Shown here piece by piece: positions 1 to 8,402 of a DNA stretch of 64,000 nucleotides. The notes under the pieces were generated by a model that was given only the letters and a program-made list of their open reading frames with translations, was not told the DNA's origin and searched no databases. The position numbers and the translations under genes are program-made. Each line of letters begins with the position of its first letter. Within the stretch, counting starts at the first letter, position 1. The stretch is taken from the NCBI GenBank assembly GCA_028383305.1, contig JAOEVD010000011.1:1-64000 (forward strand), in the 5' to 3' direction. Origin of the DNA: Candidatus Puniceispirillum sp. (GTDB lineage Bacteria > Pseudomonadota > Alphaproteobacteria > Puniceispirillales > Puniceispirillaceae).

Positions 1-496
1 TTCCGCTTGGGTCAAACGCGCCGCGATCCATCAGATCTTCAAGACGGCCAGGCGTGGCGACAACAATATCGACACCACGGCGTAATCCGCGAATTTGTGC
101 GTCATAGCGCGCCCCACCAAAAACGGCCAGATGGCGGATATTCAGATCGGCTGATAATTTGCTGACATTCTGCTCAATCTGATTTGCCAATTCGCGCGTC
201 GGTGCAAGGATCAATGCCTTTGGCGGCTGGCCAGCGCGAACGGCGGCGCTATAGCCAAGATGCGTCATCAAAGGCAGCAAAAAGGCAGCGGTTTTGCCAG
301 TGCCAGTTTGGGCAAGGCCGATAAGATCGCGCCCTTCCAGCAAAAGCGGGATCGACATTTCCTGAATGGGGGTTGGGGATACCAGGCCTTCGCGGGCCAA
401 AGTGGCCAGCATTAGTTCGGGCAATCCAAAACTATCAAAGTTGACAGCCGGTGTTTGTGCCGAGATTTCGGCAGATTCTTGGTTCATATCTGACAT
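1..496 (-). CDS. DEAD-box ATP-dependent RNA helicase, N-terminal part (runs off window)
   Basis: RNA helicase of the RhlE/DeaD type that remodels RNA duplexes using ATP. Only the first ~165 residues are inside the window; the gene continues past base 1. Visible in order: the Q-motif region (FDSFGLPELMLATLAREGL then PTPIQ), Walker A as AQTGTGKTAAF, motif Ia as PTRELANQI, the GG motif, and motif Ib as VATPGRLEDL. The DEAD motif itself lies outside. Two in-frame ATGs exist (496 and 487); I chose 496 (MSDMNQ), with no strong Shine-Dalgarno for either. The gene is transcribed away from the tRNA and the 212-base gap between them shows nothing recognisable. Family assignment is firm, subfamily is not. 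Confidence 0.93.
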   Translation of the reverse strand, partial: MSDMNQESAEISAQTPAVNFDSFGLPELMLATLAREGLVSPTPIQEMSIPLLLEGRDLIGLAQTGTGKTAAFLLPLMTHLGYSAAVRAGQPPKALILAPTRELANQIEQNVSKLSADLNIRHLAVFGGARYDAQIRGLRRGVDIVVATPGRLEDLMDRGAFDPSG

Positions 497-708
497 TGGT
501 TTGTTTTCTAGCGCATGGCTTTTCGCGAAGGTAGCATCGCCCCTAGCGCGCCACATCTTTGGCCGACATATGCGCCCTAGCGCTGAGTTTGTCAATGAAA
601 GGAATTTTTTTGGGGGTCATTAAATGCAATGATGGCATGGAAAAGCCGATAAAAACGCGGTTTTGGCAGGCTGGCATTCCATTATAAATTCGGGCATAAG
701 AGATTTAT

Positions 709-785
709 GGTCCCGTAGCTCATCAGGATAGAGCGACAGATTCCTAATCTGTAGGTAGGGGGTTCGAGTCCCTCCGGGATCACCA
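709..785 (+). tRNA. tRNA-Arg (anticodon CCT)
   Basis: A full cloverleaf is readable by eye. The acceptor stem GGTCCCG pairs with CGGGATC (one G-T pair). The D arm is GCTC...GAGC, the anticodon stem ACAGA/TCTGT holds loop TTCCTAA with anticodon CCT, and the T arm GGGGG/CCCTC holds TTCGAGT. The discriminator is A and CCA is encoded. It decodes AGG arginine codons. Confidence 0.96.
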
Positions 786-885
786 TGTGATAAACTTGGC
801 TTGTTAGGTCGCCAGGATGGATTTTTATGATGGTTTTAACCATGTTTCATTGACTGGGAACCCGATGGCCAGAGGAGTGTTGGAG

Positions 886-1740
886 ATGAGAGTTGGCTGT
901 GTTGGGACTGGAGTTATGGGCCGTGAAATTATCCGGCACCTTGTAACGGCGGGTCATGATGTGGCCGCGTTTGATTTGGACCCGGTTGCACTTGCCGCGA
1001 TTGATCCGCGCGCAGTTGCAGTGTCTGATATCGCCGAACTGGCTGGTAGCGCCGATGTGTTTTTTATTGCTGTTGCAACGGACTCACAGACAATTGATGT
1101 CGTCACGCAATTGCTGGCGGTTGGGCTTAGTGATGGCGCGGCAATAGCCGTCTTGGCGACCTGTCATCCAGACACGATGGCACCGCTTGCCAAGGCGGCA
1201 AAAGCGGCCGGTATTGGTTTTGTCGATGCGCCGGTCTGTTTCGGCAAAAAAGGTGCGGTTGATGGCAATCTGTTGTCCTTGTGCGGCGGCGATGTGGCGG
1301 TTGTCGAACAGCTAAAACCGGCGATGATGGCCTATAGCCGTGATGTTCTTCATGTTGGTGCTATTGGCAGCGGACAAGTTGCTAAAGCCTGCAATAACAT
1401 GATGCATTGGGCTGCTTGCGTGGCGAATTATGAAGTTTTGTTTATGGCAAAAAGTCATGGCATTAATGCCCAACATATGCGTGAAATTCTGCTGCAATGT
1501 CCGGCTCGTAACACCACACTGGAACGCTGGGACTCGACGAATTTTACATGGCATGAAAAGGACATGGACGTGGCGCTTGACCTGGCGCAGCAAAGCGGCA
1601 TCACCCTGCCCTTATTCGGTCAAGTTGACCAGCTTGTGAAAACGCTTGGGCCGGAAAAGGTTAAGATGCTACTTTATGGCAACTCCGCAAGTTACCTTGG
1701 TCAGGATTTGGAAGAGGTAGCCGTTAATCCAGAAAAATAA
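886..1740 (+). CDS. NAD(P)-dependent 3-hydroxyisobutyrate dehydrogenase family oxidoreductase
   Basis: Predicted cytosolic beta-hydroxyacid dehydrogenase of about 284 residues, a usual size for the family. The N-terminus carries the Rossmann dinucleotide fingerprint VGCVGTGVMG, followed by a mid-region DAPVCFGKKGAVDGNL that matches the substrate-binding DAPVSGG.. segment, and VAKACNNMMHWA, which carries the family's catalytic lysine in the G-x3-K-x2-N-N pattern. Upstream ATGs exist at 817 and 865, but 886 follows an AGGAG-like sequence and starts directly at the Rossmann fold, so I prefer it. The substrate is unknown. In the DAP motif the usual SGG is CFG, which suggests a substrate other than 3-hydroxyisobutyrate. 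It stands just before the first cupin operon and may share its theme. Confidence 0.85.
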   Translation: MRVGCVGTGVMGREIIRHLVTAGHDVAAFDLDPVALAAIDPRAVAVSDIAELAGSADVFFIAVATDSQTIDVVTQLLAVGLSDGAAIAVLATCHPDTMAPLAKAAKAAGIGFVDAPVCFGKKGAVDGNLLSLCGGDVAVVEQLKPAMMAYSRDVLHVGAIGSGQVAKACNNMMHWAACVANYEVLFMAKSHGINAQHMREILLQCPARNTTLERWDSTNFTWHEKDMDVALDLAQQSGITLPLFGQVDQLVKTLGPEKVKMLLYGNSASYLGQDLEEVAVNPEK

Positions 1741-1761
1741 TGTCTATGAGAAACTTAAATT

Positions 1762-1816
1762 GTTCCTTTATGCGGAACTACGTCCTGTTGACAGGAATGA
1801 GTCAGCAGCCTATCCT
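1762..1816 (+). promoter_or_regulatory. Tandem-palindrome operator and promoter upstream of first cupin pair
   Basis: Two 17-bp imperfect palindromes, GTTCCTTTATGCGGAAC at 1762-1778 and GTCCTGTTGACAGGAAT at 1782-1798, are spaced 20 bp start to start. The second contains a perfect -35 (TTGACA, 1788-1793), followed after exactly 17 bases by TATCCT (1811-1816). The start codon of the next gene is 26 bases downstream of the -10. The same architecture recurs at six other places in the window. That an IclR-type protein binds here is inference. Confidence 0.75.
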
Positions 1817-1842
1817 ATACTTCTGTTTAACGGGAGTTCAAG

Positions 1843-2397
1843 ATGGCAGACACCACCGAATTTGATGGCAAGAATGAAGTTGTTTGGGAACGCTGGGCGA
1901 AAAAACGCACCTTTGTTCGCGCGCTTGAGGGCACATATGGTGAGCTCAAGGAAGAGCTCTACAGCCAGCCGCGGATTTATAAAACCAGTGATCTGAACTG
2001 GAAGGGCGGACCGCAAAGCTTTGGTAAAAAGGTCATTAACCCGCAAGCCAACAAGATTGCGCAATCTATCGAGGCGCATGTCGATGTGTATGCACCGCGC
2101 GGCTATGGGCAAACCCATGGCCACATGAATTCAGCAGTATTTTTTGTGCTGAAAGGCAAAGGCCATGATATTCATGATGGCCGCCGGTTGGATTGGGAAG
2201 CTGGGGACGCGCTGATTGTCGAGAATGCCTGTGTTCACCAGCATTTGTCAGACTCAGACGATGAGACCTATGTTTTAGTTCTAAAAGCCAAACCGCTGTT
2301 CCTGTTCATGCATATGATCTTCCAAAAGATGGTGCATTATCCTCCAACAGAGCCGGTAGAGGGTTATGAAGGATTTAGCCCACCGGAAAATCTCTAA
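1843..2397 (+). CDS. Cupin-domain protein, type A of a recurring cupin pair (altered metal site)
   Basis: Single-domain cupin of 184 residues, probably a cytosolic metal-dependent enzyme or sensor; reaction unknown. Cupin motif 1 is at residues ~90-104 (THGHMNSAVFF...LKG) and motif 2 at ~119-135 (WEAGDALIVENACVHQH). It is clearly homologous to the cupin at 24631-25239, including the unusual C-terminus LKxKPxFLFMxMxFQK. Where the homologue has H-G-H-V-N-E, this one has H-G-H-M-N-S, so the usual glutamate ligand is missing. Shine-Dalgarno GGGAG lies just upstream. It is the first gene behind the tandem operator and is followed 88 bases later by the second cupin. Confidence 0.85.
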   Translation: MADTTEFDGKNEVVWERWAKKRTFVRALEGTYGELKEELYSQPRIYKTSDLNWKGGPQSFGKKVINPQANKIAQSIEAHVDVYAPRGYGQTHGHMNSAVFFVLKGKGHDIHDGRRLDWEAGDALIVENACVHQHLSDSDDETYVLVLKAKPLFLFMHMIFQKMVHYPPTEPVEGYEGFSPPENL

Positions 2398-2485
2398 AGA
2401 CTTAGGTCTGAAAAAGACAATTGCCAGCAAGAGCGTGCACAGCAATAATATAGCGAAGCCCCAGTGATGATAGGGTGAGGAAATT

Positions 2486-3073
2486 ATGGATCCAATTACA
2501 TTTGCAGATGCAATCGAGCGCCAACGGGCCAAATCTGAGGGCCCTGAAGTTGATTTCTACAAGCAGGCGCTTGAAGCCAGTCAGGAATTTCGCCGTGAAT
2601 ATCAGGACCGTCTGAATGTTGTCAAACACGACCAGATGCCAATGGAGCGTTCGGCCGACGGATTGATCAAACATGTGATCAATGAGCGGATGAACACGAA
2701 AGAATGCTGTATTGACATCTATATGCAGTTTATTGCTGCTGGCAAAGCAACTGGAACCAGCCGCCATCTATCGGAAGAAATTGCCTTTGTGATTGAAGGC
2801 CATGGTTATGATCATCATTACGACGTGAATTTCGAATGTGACGAGAAGTTTGTTTGGGAATGGGATACCACCCCAAAAACTTTTGAGTGGGGGCCAGGTG
2901 ATTTTATTTACGTGCCGCCATATGTTGCGCACAAACGCTTCAACACTTCCGATGTCGAGGCGCGGGTCATTGTGGTGAATAGCCGCGTGATGAAGGCCAT
3001 TGGCCTAGACTGGTTTGACCAGTTGGAGCCTGCCGAAGGGTTCGAGGATGTCTGGCAGCCACCAGCAGACTAG
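2486..3073 (+). CDS. Cupin-domain protein, type B of the recurring pair (altered metal site)
   Basis: Cupin of 195 residues; reaction unknown. It is homologous to the cupin at 24027-24629: both share LIKHVINERMNT/LLKHLLNEQMNT, a motif 1 around residues 91-106 and motif 2 around 138-152. In the homologue motif 1 reads K-H-R-H-L-A-E-E; here it is T-S-R-H-L-S-E-E, so the first metal-binding histidine is serine. In motif 2, HQH is replaced by HKR. It therefore probably binds metal poorly or differently. It forms an operon with the preceding cupin. A pairing of an active and a structural subunit, or a sensory role, is possible but not shown. Confidence 0.85.
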   Translation: MDPITFADAIERQRAKSEGPEVDFYKQALEASQEFRREYQDRLNVVKHDQMPMERSADGLIKHVINERMNTKECCIDIYMQFIAAGKATGTSRHLSEEIAFVIEGHGYDHHYDVNFECDEKFVWEWDTTPKTFEWGPGDFIYVPPYVAHKRFNTSDVEARVIVVNSRVMKAIGLDWFDQLEPAEGFEDVWQPPAD

Positions 3074-3162
3074 ATGACAAATTGTGATCCGTCCTAGTAT
3101 AGTCAGGCCCTTTGCCTTGGAGCTGTTTATTTATTGCAGGCTTCCATTAAGGGCGTCTGGCT

Positions 3163-4074
3163 GTGAGTGAGGCGCTGCTTGGGCAGGGATTGGCGCTTGC
3201 CTCTGCCTTCAGTTTTGCTTTTGCGAATGTTTTGATTGCGCGCTCATCTGGCCGTCGGGACAGCCGTGGTGTAGTATTTTCAGTGCTTGTCACGGCGGTG
3301 TTTGCTACTATTATTTGGCTGATCCTCGAAAGCCATGATATGCAGGTGGTTGCCAATGCAACATGGTGGAAGGGCATCGGCTTTTATGCGCTCGCCGGTG
3401 TTCTGTCAATGGTTGTTGGGCGCAGTTTTCTCTATACGTCAGTGCGTCGGCTCGGCGTGGTAAGATCATCCACGGTCAAGCGGATGAACCCGTTTTTTTC
3501 ATCCTTGCTGGCGTTTCTAATTCTAGATGAAATGATCACCACGCTCGGTGCTGCTGGCATGGCGGTGCTGTTATTTGCTTTTTTGTTAATGATGCGGGAA
3601 AGCGCAAAAAATCAGCGTGCTGGTGATGATACGCCCCCGCCGGTTTGGGATTACTCTTTTGGCGTTCTGTCGGCTCTGGCCTATGGCTGTGCTTATATTT
3701 TTCGTAAATTTGGAATTTTTGAATTGCCCTATCCGGCCTTTGGCACCCTTGTTAGTGCGTTAACAGGTCTTGCTGCGTTTTTGCTGGCTGGGCTTTTTGC
3801 TAAATCCTTGCGTGGCCAGCTAACTGGCATATTCTCAGATCTTGATCGCTGGATGATTATGGCGAGTATCGCCGTGTCGCTGGGGCAGATTTTCTTCTTT
3901 GCTGCAATTGTTTATGAAACAGTGATTGTTGTTGTGATGATCGCATCATTAGAGATATTTATCGCGAGCTATCTCTCAATTTTTGTATTTCGGTTGGATC
4001 GTCACGTAAGCCAAAGCACGGTTTTTGCATCGATTTTTGCTTTCGCCGGTGTGATCTTGATAACTTTCGGCTAG
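3163..4074 (+). CDS. EamA/DMT-family membrane transporter
   Basis: Integral membrane protein of 303 residues with about ten hydrophobic segments arranged as two EamA repeats, typical of drug/metabolite exporters (usual length ~300). The start is GTG at 3163. A short Gly-Arg-Arg-Asp loop follows the first helix and a charged loop (RESAKNQRAGDDTPP) separates the two halves. The gene sits between the cupin pair and the TctCAB system and may export a metabolite or take part in uptake; the substrate cannot be read from sequence. A related but separate EamA protein lies at 23041-24027, also next to a cupin pair, which suggests the transporter belongs to the cupin module. Confidence 0.85.
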   Translation: MSEALLGQGLALASAFSFAFANVLIARSSGRRDSRGVVFSVLVTAVFATIIWLILESHDMQVVANATWWKGIGFYALAGVLSMVVGRSFLYTSVRRLGVVRSSTVKRMNPFFSSLLAFLILDEMITTLGAAGMAVLLFAFLLMMRESAKNQRAGDDTPPPVWDYSFGVLSALAYGCAYIFRKFGIFELPYPAFGTLVSALTGLAAFLLAGLFAKSLRGQLTGIFSDLDRWMIMASIAVSLGQIFFFAAIVYETVIVVVMIASLEIFIASYLSIFVFRLDRHVSQSTVFASIFAFAGVILITFG

Positions 4075-4098
4075 CCCTATTTCATGAAAAATGATGAT

Positions 4099-4153
4099 GT
4101 TCTTTTATAAAGAACGCTGTGCCGTTGACGGCTGATTTTATTTCAGGTTTACT
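4099..4153 (+). promoter_or_regulatory. Tandem-palindrome operator and promoter upstream of tctC
   Basis: GTTCTTTTATAAAGAAC (4099-4115) is a near-perfect palindrome. Twenty bases further, 4119-4135 (GTGCCGTTGACGGCTGA) holds a GCCGT/ACGGC dyad. The second element includes TTGACG (4125-4130), followed after 17 bases by TTTACT (4148-4153), a plausible -35/-10 pair. It lies 108-144 bases before the TctC start codon. It matches the six other sites in arm sequence and 20-bp period. Confidence 0.7.
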
Positions 4154-4242
4154 TTTATCTAACACATGCGTAACTGCGGCGCGCCAGGCAATTTCTGATT
4201 GTGGTGGCCCGGATACCTTATAATGATTCTTGGGAGGGAAAA

Positions 4243-5286
4243 ATGAGACGCGTATTTCTGACGGGATTACTATCTCTTGGATTGGCGCTGCCAATGGCAG
4301 GGCTTTTACATGTTGCACCGGTAAAGGCTGAAGATGCAGCCAGTTTTTACAAGGGGAAAAAGATCAAGTTTATCGTGCCCTACAAGCCTGGTGGTGGCTA
4401 TGATGACTACGCGCGCCTTCTTGCGCCAGTCATGGAAAAATATACTGGTGCTGATGTCGAGATTTTGAACAAGGGCGGCGCTGGTGGTATGACAGGCGCA
4501 AATGAGATTTTCCGCTCACCAGGTGATGGCCTAACAATCGGTATCATCAATGGTAGCGCTATGATTACGAACGAACTCGCTGAGATCAAAGGCGCAGCCT
4601 ACAAGGTCGCGGAGTATAGCTATCTCGGACGTGTAACGGCTGATACCCGGGTGATGAGTACGTCAGTCGCCAGTGGCTTTAATACCTATGATTCACTGAA
4701 AGCAGTTAAAGAGCCATTTAAAGTGGGTGCAACTGGTCTTGGTGGATCAACCTATGTTGATACGGTGATTATCGGCAAAGTGTTTGAATTCAATCAGGAC
4801 GTTATCCATGGATTTGACCGTTCCGGCCCTATCAGAAAAGCCATGAAGCGTGGCGACGTTGTCGGCATGTGGGGGTCTTGGGGCAGTGCACGTAAAACTG
4901 TAAAGAGTGGTGACAACCAGATTGTGATGCAAAGCGGTAAAAAGCGTCACAAGGATATGCCGGATACGCCAACCATTCGTGAACTTGTGAAAAGTCTGCC
5001 AAATGCCGACAAGGCAATGAAGATTGTCGTTGGTTGGGAAGCGTTGTCAGCTGTTGGCCGGCCAATCGCGGGCCCTCCTGGTATTCCGGCCGATCGTCTG
5101 GCATTCCTTCGTGATGCCTTTGCCAAAGCTGTGGCCGATGAAGAATTCCTCGGCAAGGCCAAAAAGGCCAAGCGGGCGGTTGATTACGCATCTGGTGATG
5201 AAATGTCAGAGCTAACAAAAGAGGCAACTGACCTGCCTGATGATGTCAGAAAGATGTTTATTTCTGCAATCCGCGGTGAGCTCTAG
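4243..5286 (+). CDS. Tripartite tricarboxylate transporter (TTT) substrate-binding protein, TctC family
   Basis: Periplasmic solute-binding protein of about 347 residues that delivers a carboxylated substrate to the TctA/TctB permease encoded downstream. A clear Sec signal peptide (MRRVFL, hydrophobic core, cleavage near VKA|ED) is followed by KIKFIVPYKPGGGYDDYARLL, the Bug/TctC family signature. ATG 4243 is preceded by GGGAGG; the upstream in-frame GTG at 4201 would bury the signal peptide. The substrate is unknown; for this family it is typically a di- or tricarboxylate or an aromatic acid. The gene is followed by a transcription-terminator-like hairpin and then TctA, and is preceded by the shared tandem operator. 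Confidence 0.9.
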   Translation: MRRVFLTGLLSLGLALPMAGLLHVAPVKAEDAASFYKGKKIKFIVPYKPGGGYDDYARLLAPVMEKYTGADVEILNKGGAGGMTGANEIFRSPGDGLTIGIINGSAMITNELAEIKGAAYKVAEYSYLGRVTADTRVMSTSVASGFNTYDSLKAVKEPFKVGATGLGGSTYVDTVIIGKVFEFNQDVIHGFDRSGPIRKAMKRGDVVGMWGSWGSARKTVKSGDNQIVMQSGKKRHKDMPDTPTIRELVKSLPNADKAMKIVVGWEALSAVGRPIAGPPGIPADRLAFLRDAFAKAVADEEFLGKAKKAKRAVDYASGDEMSELTKEATDLPDDVRKMFISAIRGEL

Positions 5287-5312
5287 ACCTCGCTAATAGG
5301 CTATTGAAACTG

Positions 5313-5353
5313 CAGGTGCATCATGCTCGCTTGGGTGTGATGTACCTGTTTTT
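5313..5353 (+). terminator. Stem-loop with U-tract between tctC and tctA (probable attenuator)
   Basis: CAGGTGCATCA (5313-5323) pairs with TGATGTACCTG (5338-5348) with one wobble position and a 14-base loop, and is followed immediately by five T. Placed 27 bases after the TctC stop, it would let most transcripts end after the binding-protein gene and some read into the permease genes, giving an excess of binding protein. The role is inferred from structure and position. Confidence 0.6.
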
Positions 5354-5401
5354 CCCATCTATTCATAAGTTAATCTATTTTTAGAAACTATAGGACACGC
5401 T

Positions 5402-6901
5402 ATGGGTATCTTAGAAGGACTGGTTTCAGGCTTTGCACAGGCTATTAGTCTTGAGGTCCTGCCATTCCTCATTGTGGGCTCTGTATTTGGCATGATCATA
5501 GGCATTATTCCCGGTCTTAGCGGGCATTTTGCGATGGCGATGCTAATTCCGTTTTTATATAAAATGGACCCAGCGCCGGGAATAGCATTTCTTTTGGCGG
5601 CGCACGCAACTGTTGCTCAAGGAGGTGGTTTGACTGCCATCCTGTTTAGCACGCCCGGCACAGGCCAAAATGCGGCAACGTTGCTTGATGGCCCGCCGAT
5701 GCGTGAGCAAGGCAAGGCGGGTGTTGCTGTTGGTGCTGCGATGACATCCTGTTTCCTTGGTGCCACCTTTGGGGCAGTCGCTCTGGCGTTATTGCTGCCA
5801 GTGCTTCAACAGGTTGTGCTGTTCTTTGGCCCACCGGAAATCTTTGTCCTGTCATTCCTCGCATTGACGTTTATCGCGGTGCTTGGCAAGGAAGATATGA
5901 CCCGCAGCTTGATTGCCGGTCTTTTGGGTTTGCTGGTTTCAATGATTGGCATTGACAATGTCACCAATCAGGAACGATTCACATTTGGGTTGCTTGAGCT
6001 TTATGACGGGTTGCCGCTCGTGCCAGTTATTCTGGGTTTGTTTGCGGTTGCTGAGATGTTTGATCTGTTCGTAAAGGGCGGCAGTCTTGTCGACAAGCAG
6101 CACGGCGCGCTCAGTGCTGGTCAAACGCAAAAGCAGATTTTTGAGGGTATTGGTATTGCGTTCAAGAAATGGTGGCTGGTGATGCGTTGTAGCGCGATCG
6201 GTACAACCATCGGGATTATCCCGGGTCTAGGCAGTGCGCCAGCGGCGTTTATTGCCTACGGTCATGCAAAACAAACCTCAAAATCAAAGGAAACCTTTGG
6301 CAAGGGTAATATTGAGGGCGTTATCGGTGCCGAAGCCGCAAATGATGCGGTTGAGGGTGGGGCACTTGCCTCGACGGTGGCATTTGGTATTCCGGGCAGC
6401 TCGTCGATGGCGATCCTGCTTGGAGGCTTGTTCATCCTTGGCCTTGAAACTGGTGTCGACATGGTTACAACCGACGTCGATATTGTCTTTGTGATGATCT
6501 TTACCGTTATTTTTGGCAATTTCATCGGCACGATCTTTGGCATGTTTCTGGTTAATCCGATTGCAAGAGCGACCTCGATTCGCTCGTCAATCATGGTGCC
6601 AATTCTGATAGCGGTTGTTGTAACTGGAGCGTTCGCCGCACAAGGGTCACTTTTTGATATCGTCGTCACATTGATATTTGGGGTCATCGGCTATCTGATG
6701 AAAATCTTGAATTATTCGCGGGCGGCAATGTTGATCGGGTATGTTCTTGGTCATGCGGTGGAAAAGAATTTATATTTGGCAACACAGTTGAAGGGCACAT
6801 TATTTTTCCTTTCACCGATACCATTGACCCTTTGCCTGATCACGCTTGGGTTTATTGCCTATAATGTTTATGGGATGATTAAGGATAGGGAGCGCCTGTA
6901 A
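5402..6901 (+). CDS. TTT transporter large permease subunit, TctA family
   Basis: Inner-membrane protein of 499 residues, the full family length (~500). It has about a dozen hydrophobic segments and the two family signature stretches: GIIPGLSGHFAMAMLIPF near residues 37-55, and GIIPGLGSAPAAFIAYGHAK around 275-295. It forms the substrate channel together with TctB and receives substrate from TctC. It is followed two bases later by TctB, so the two are co-translated. It is similar in plan to the broken copy at 33512-35006, which helps define where that copy is disrupted. Confidence 0.93.
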   Translation: MGILEGLVSGFAQAISLEVLPFLIVGSVFGMIIGIIPGLSGHFAMAMLIPFLYKMDPAPGIAFLLAAHATVAQGGGLTAILFSTPGTGQNAATLLDGPPMREQGKAGVAVGAAMTSCFLGATFGAVALALLLPVLQQVVLFFGPPEIFVLSFLALTFIAVLGKEDMTRSLIAGLLGLLVSMIGIDNVTNQERFTFGLLELYDGLPLVPVILGLFAVAEMFDLFVKGGSLVDKQHGALSAGQTQKQIFEGIGIAFKKWWLVMRCSAIGTTIGIIPGLGSAPAAFIAYGHAKQTSKSKETFGKGNIEGVIGAEAANDAVEGGALASTVAFGIPGSSSMAILLGGLFILGLETGVDMVTTDVDIVFVMIFTVIFGNFIGTIFGMFLVNPIARATSIRSSIMVPILIAVVVTGAFAAQGSLFDIVVTLIFGVIGYLMKILNYSRAAMLIGYVLGHAVEKNLYLATQLKGTLFFLSPIPLTLCLITLGFIAYNVYGMIKDRERL

Positions 6902-6903
6902 AG

Positions 6904-7440
6904 ATGGCAAATAATCTTGAAACTGAATCAACAGCAAATGCTGATGAGAAGGTGGTAAATCGTAACGCACTTGAACTGGCGGCGCTATTCATTGCTGCCG
7001 GCCTTACACTCGCTGCATTGATTACTGCAATTGGCTATGATTTTTCATCATCACAGCCTCTTTTTGTGATCCTGGTGCCGCTTGTTTTGTTAATTGTCGT
7101 GCAAATCTATCGCTCGATGAAACAGGGTGACACCAAAACATCGATAAACGTGGTCAAGACGGCACTTGGCGGCAAGATTTTAGATTTTGCCGTTTCGGTG
7201 AAATTTTTTATGCTGCTTTTGGCGCTACTTTTATGTATCTATATATTAGGTCATTATGCTGGCCTCTTACTTTCGATGTTTTACTTGATCCGCGTGCATG
7301 GTGGTGAAAGCATGAAGATATCGTTGATTGTGCCAATTATAACAGCCGTAGCGCTGTTCGCGCTGTTTGAGCTCGTTTTCAGCATCGAACTGTTCCAAGG
7401 TCAGCTCTATCGCTATTTTGCCGGTTATCGGATCTGGTAG
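6904..7440 (+). CDS. TTT transporter small permease subunit, TctB family
   Basis: Small inner-membrane protein of 178 residues with four predicted hydrophobic segments (about residues 25-45, 52-69, 100-125, 135-160), the TctB pattern. It begins two bases after the TctA stop and completes the TctC-TctA-TctB system. The last gene of this operon precedes the IclR regulator on the same strand by 72 bases. Confidence 0.88.
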   Translation: MANNLETESTANADEKVVNRNALELAALFIAAGLTLAALITAIGYDFSSSQPLFVILVPLVLLIVVQIYRSMKQGDTKTSINVVKTALGGKILDFAVSVKFFMLLLALLLCIYILGHYAGLLLSMFYLIRVHGGESMKISLIVPIITAVALFALFELVFSIELFQGQLYRYFAGYRIW

Positions 7441-7512
7441 GCTGGTCGAGACAAACATTAAGGGCACCTGTGCGAAATCTAAGCTGGGTGCCAAAAGTGA
7501 CAGGGGACTTAG

Positions 7513-8313
7513 GTGCAGTATCAAGGCACAGGCGGTAAACGCAAATCTTCCAGTGATGGGCCGCGCCTATCTTCAGTAGCGACAGCGATTCGATTGCTTC
7601 GTGCATTTGATGGGAACGATGTTGAAATTGGTGTCAGTGATCTTGCAAAACGGCTTGGAATTGCCAAAAGCACGGCGCACCGCCTCGCCAGCACTCTGGT
7701 CAGCGAAGGACTGCTTGGCCAGAGCGCACAAACCGGCCGCTATCGCCTTGGTATTGGTTTATTTACGCTTGGTTCAATCGTGCGGTTGCAATTCGACCTT
7801 TGGTCAGGCGCGCGCAGCCTGCTGACGGATTTACGTAAGGCAACTGGCGAGAACGTCCGCCTTGCCTTGCGTGATGCGGAAAACATCGTTTTCCTTCATG
7901 ATTTTGAAAGTCCACAAATGGTCCGTCTTCGGTCCAGTACGGGTCAGATTAAACCGGCATTTTGTACAGCAGAAGGACATTGCTTAATTGCGCATCTTGG
8001 TGAAAGTGAGCTTACAAACCTGCTGGCGATACCGCGCCAACAACGCACGCCGCAAACTCTGATTGATGAGACGGCGATCCGCGACCGGTTAGAGATGGTT
8101 CGGCAAAATGGATATTCTGTTGAAGATGAGGAAAGCGAGGACGGAACCCGCTGTATTGCGGCACCAGTGAGGCAGGCCGATGGCGGCATTGTTGCCTCGA
8201 TTGGTTTGGCCGGGCCGAGGCTACGGATGAAAAAGCGCCTATTCCCGTCATTAATCCCGCAAGTTACCTCGGTTGCTAATCAAATATCGCGGCAAATGGG
8301 ATATCACCATTAA
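7513..8313 (+). CDS. IclR-family transcriptional regulator
   Basis: DNA-binding regulator of 266 residues. The N-terminal winged helix-turn-helix spans about residues 20-75 (GVSDLAKRLGIAKSTAHR, then LVSEGLLGQ), and the C-terminal IclR effector domain covers about 90-260, including CTAEGHCLIAHL and the DEESEDGTRCIAAPV segment. The GTG start at 7513 follows AGGGG. The gene lies directly behind a transporter operon that carries the tandem-palindrome operator. IclR proteins commonly bind GTTCC/GGAAC-type palindromes, so this is the best in-window candidate for the regulator of all seven operator sites. No operator precedes its own gene, so it is probably not autoregulated by that element. Confidence 0.92.
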   Translation: MQYQGTGGKRKSSSDGPRLSSVATAIRLLRAFDGNDVEIGVSDLAKRLGIAKSTAHRLASTLVSEGLLGQSAQTGRYRLGIGLFTLGSIVRLQFDLWSGARSLLTDLRKATGENVRLALRDAENIVFLHDFESPQMVRLRSSTGQIKPAFCTAEGHCLIAHLGESELTNLLAIPRQQRTPQTLIDETAIRDRLEMVRQNGYSVEDEESEDGTRCIAAPVRQADGGIVASIGLAGPRLRMKKRLFPSLIPQVTSVANQISRQMGYHH

Positions 8314-8402
8314 GCCAGTGGGGCGGCCAGCCTTGGGTAAACCGTTTGCCACAAATTGGGTTTTTAAAAGGCAGGTTTATAAATTAACGACCTGTTACGC
8401 CG

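Noticed and set aside
366-623. Open frame of 85 codons on the plus strand at the helicase end
   Set aside because: It lies mostly antisense to the DEAD-box gene, has no ribosome-binding site or recognisable domain, and its composition follows the other strand.
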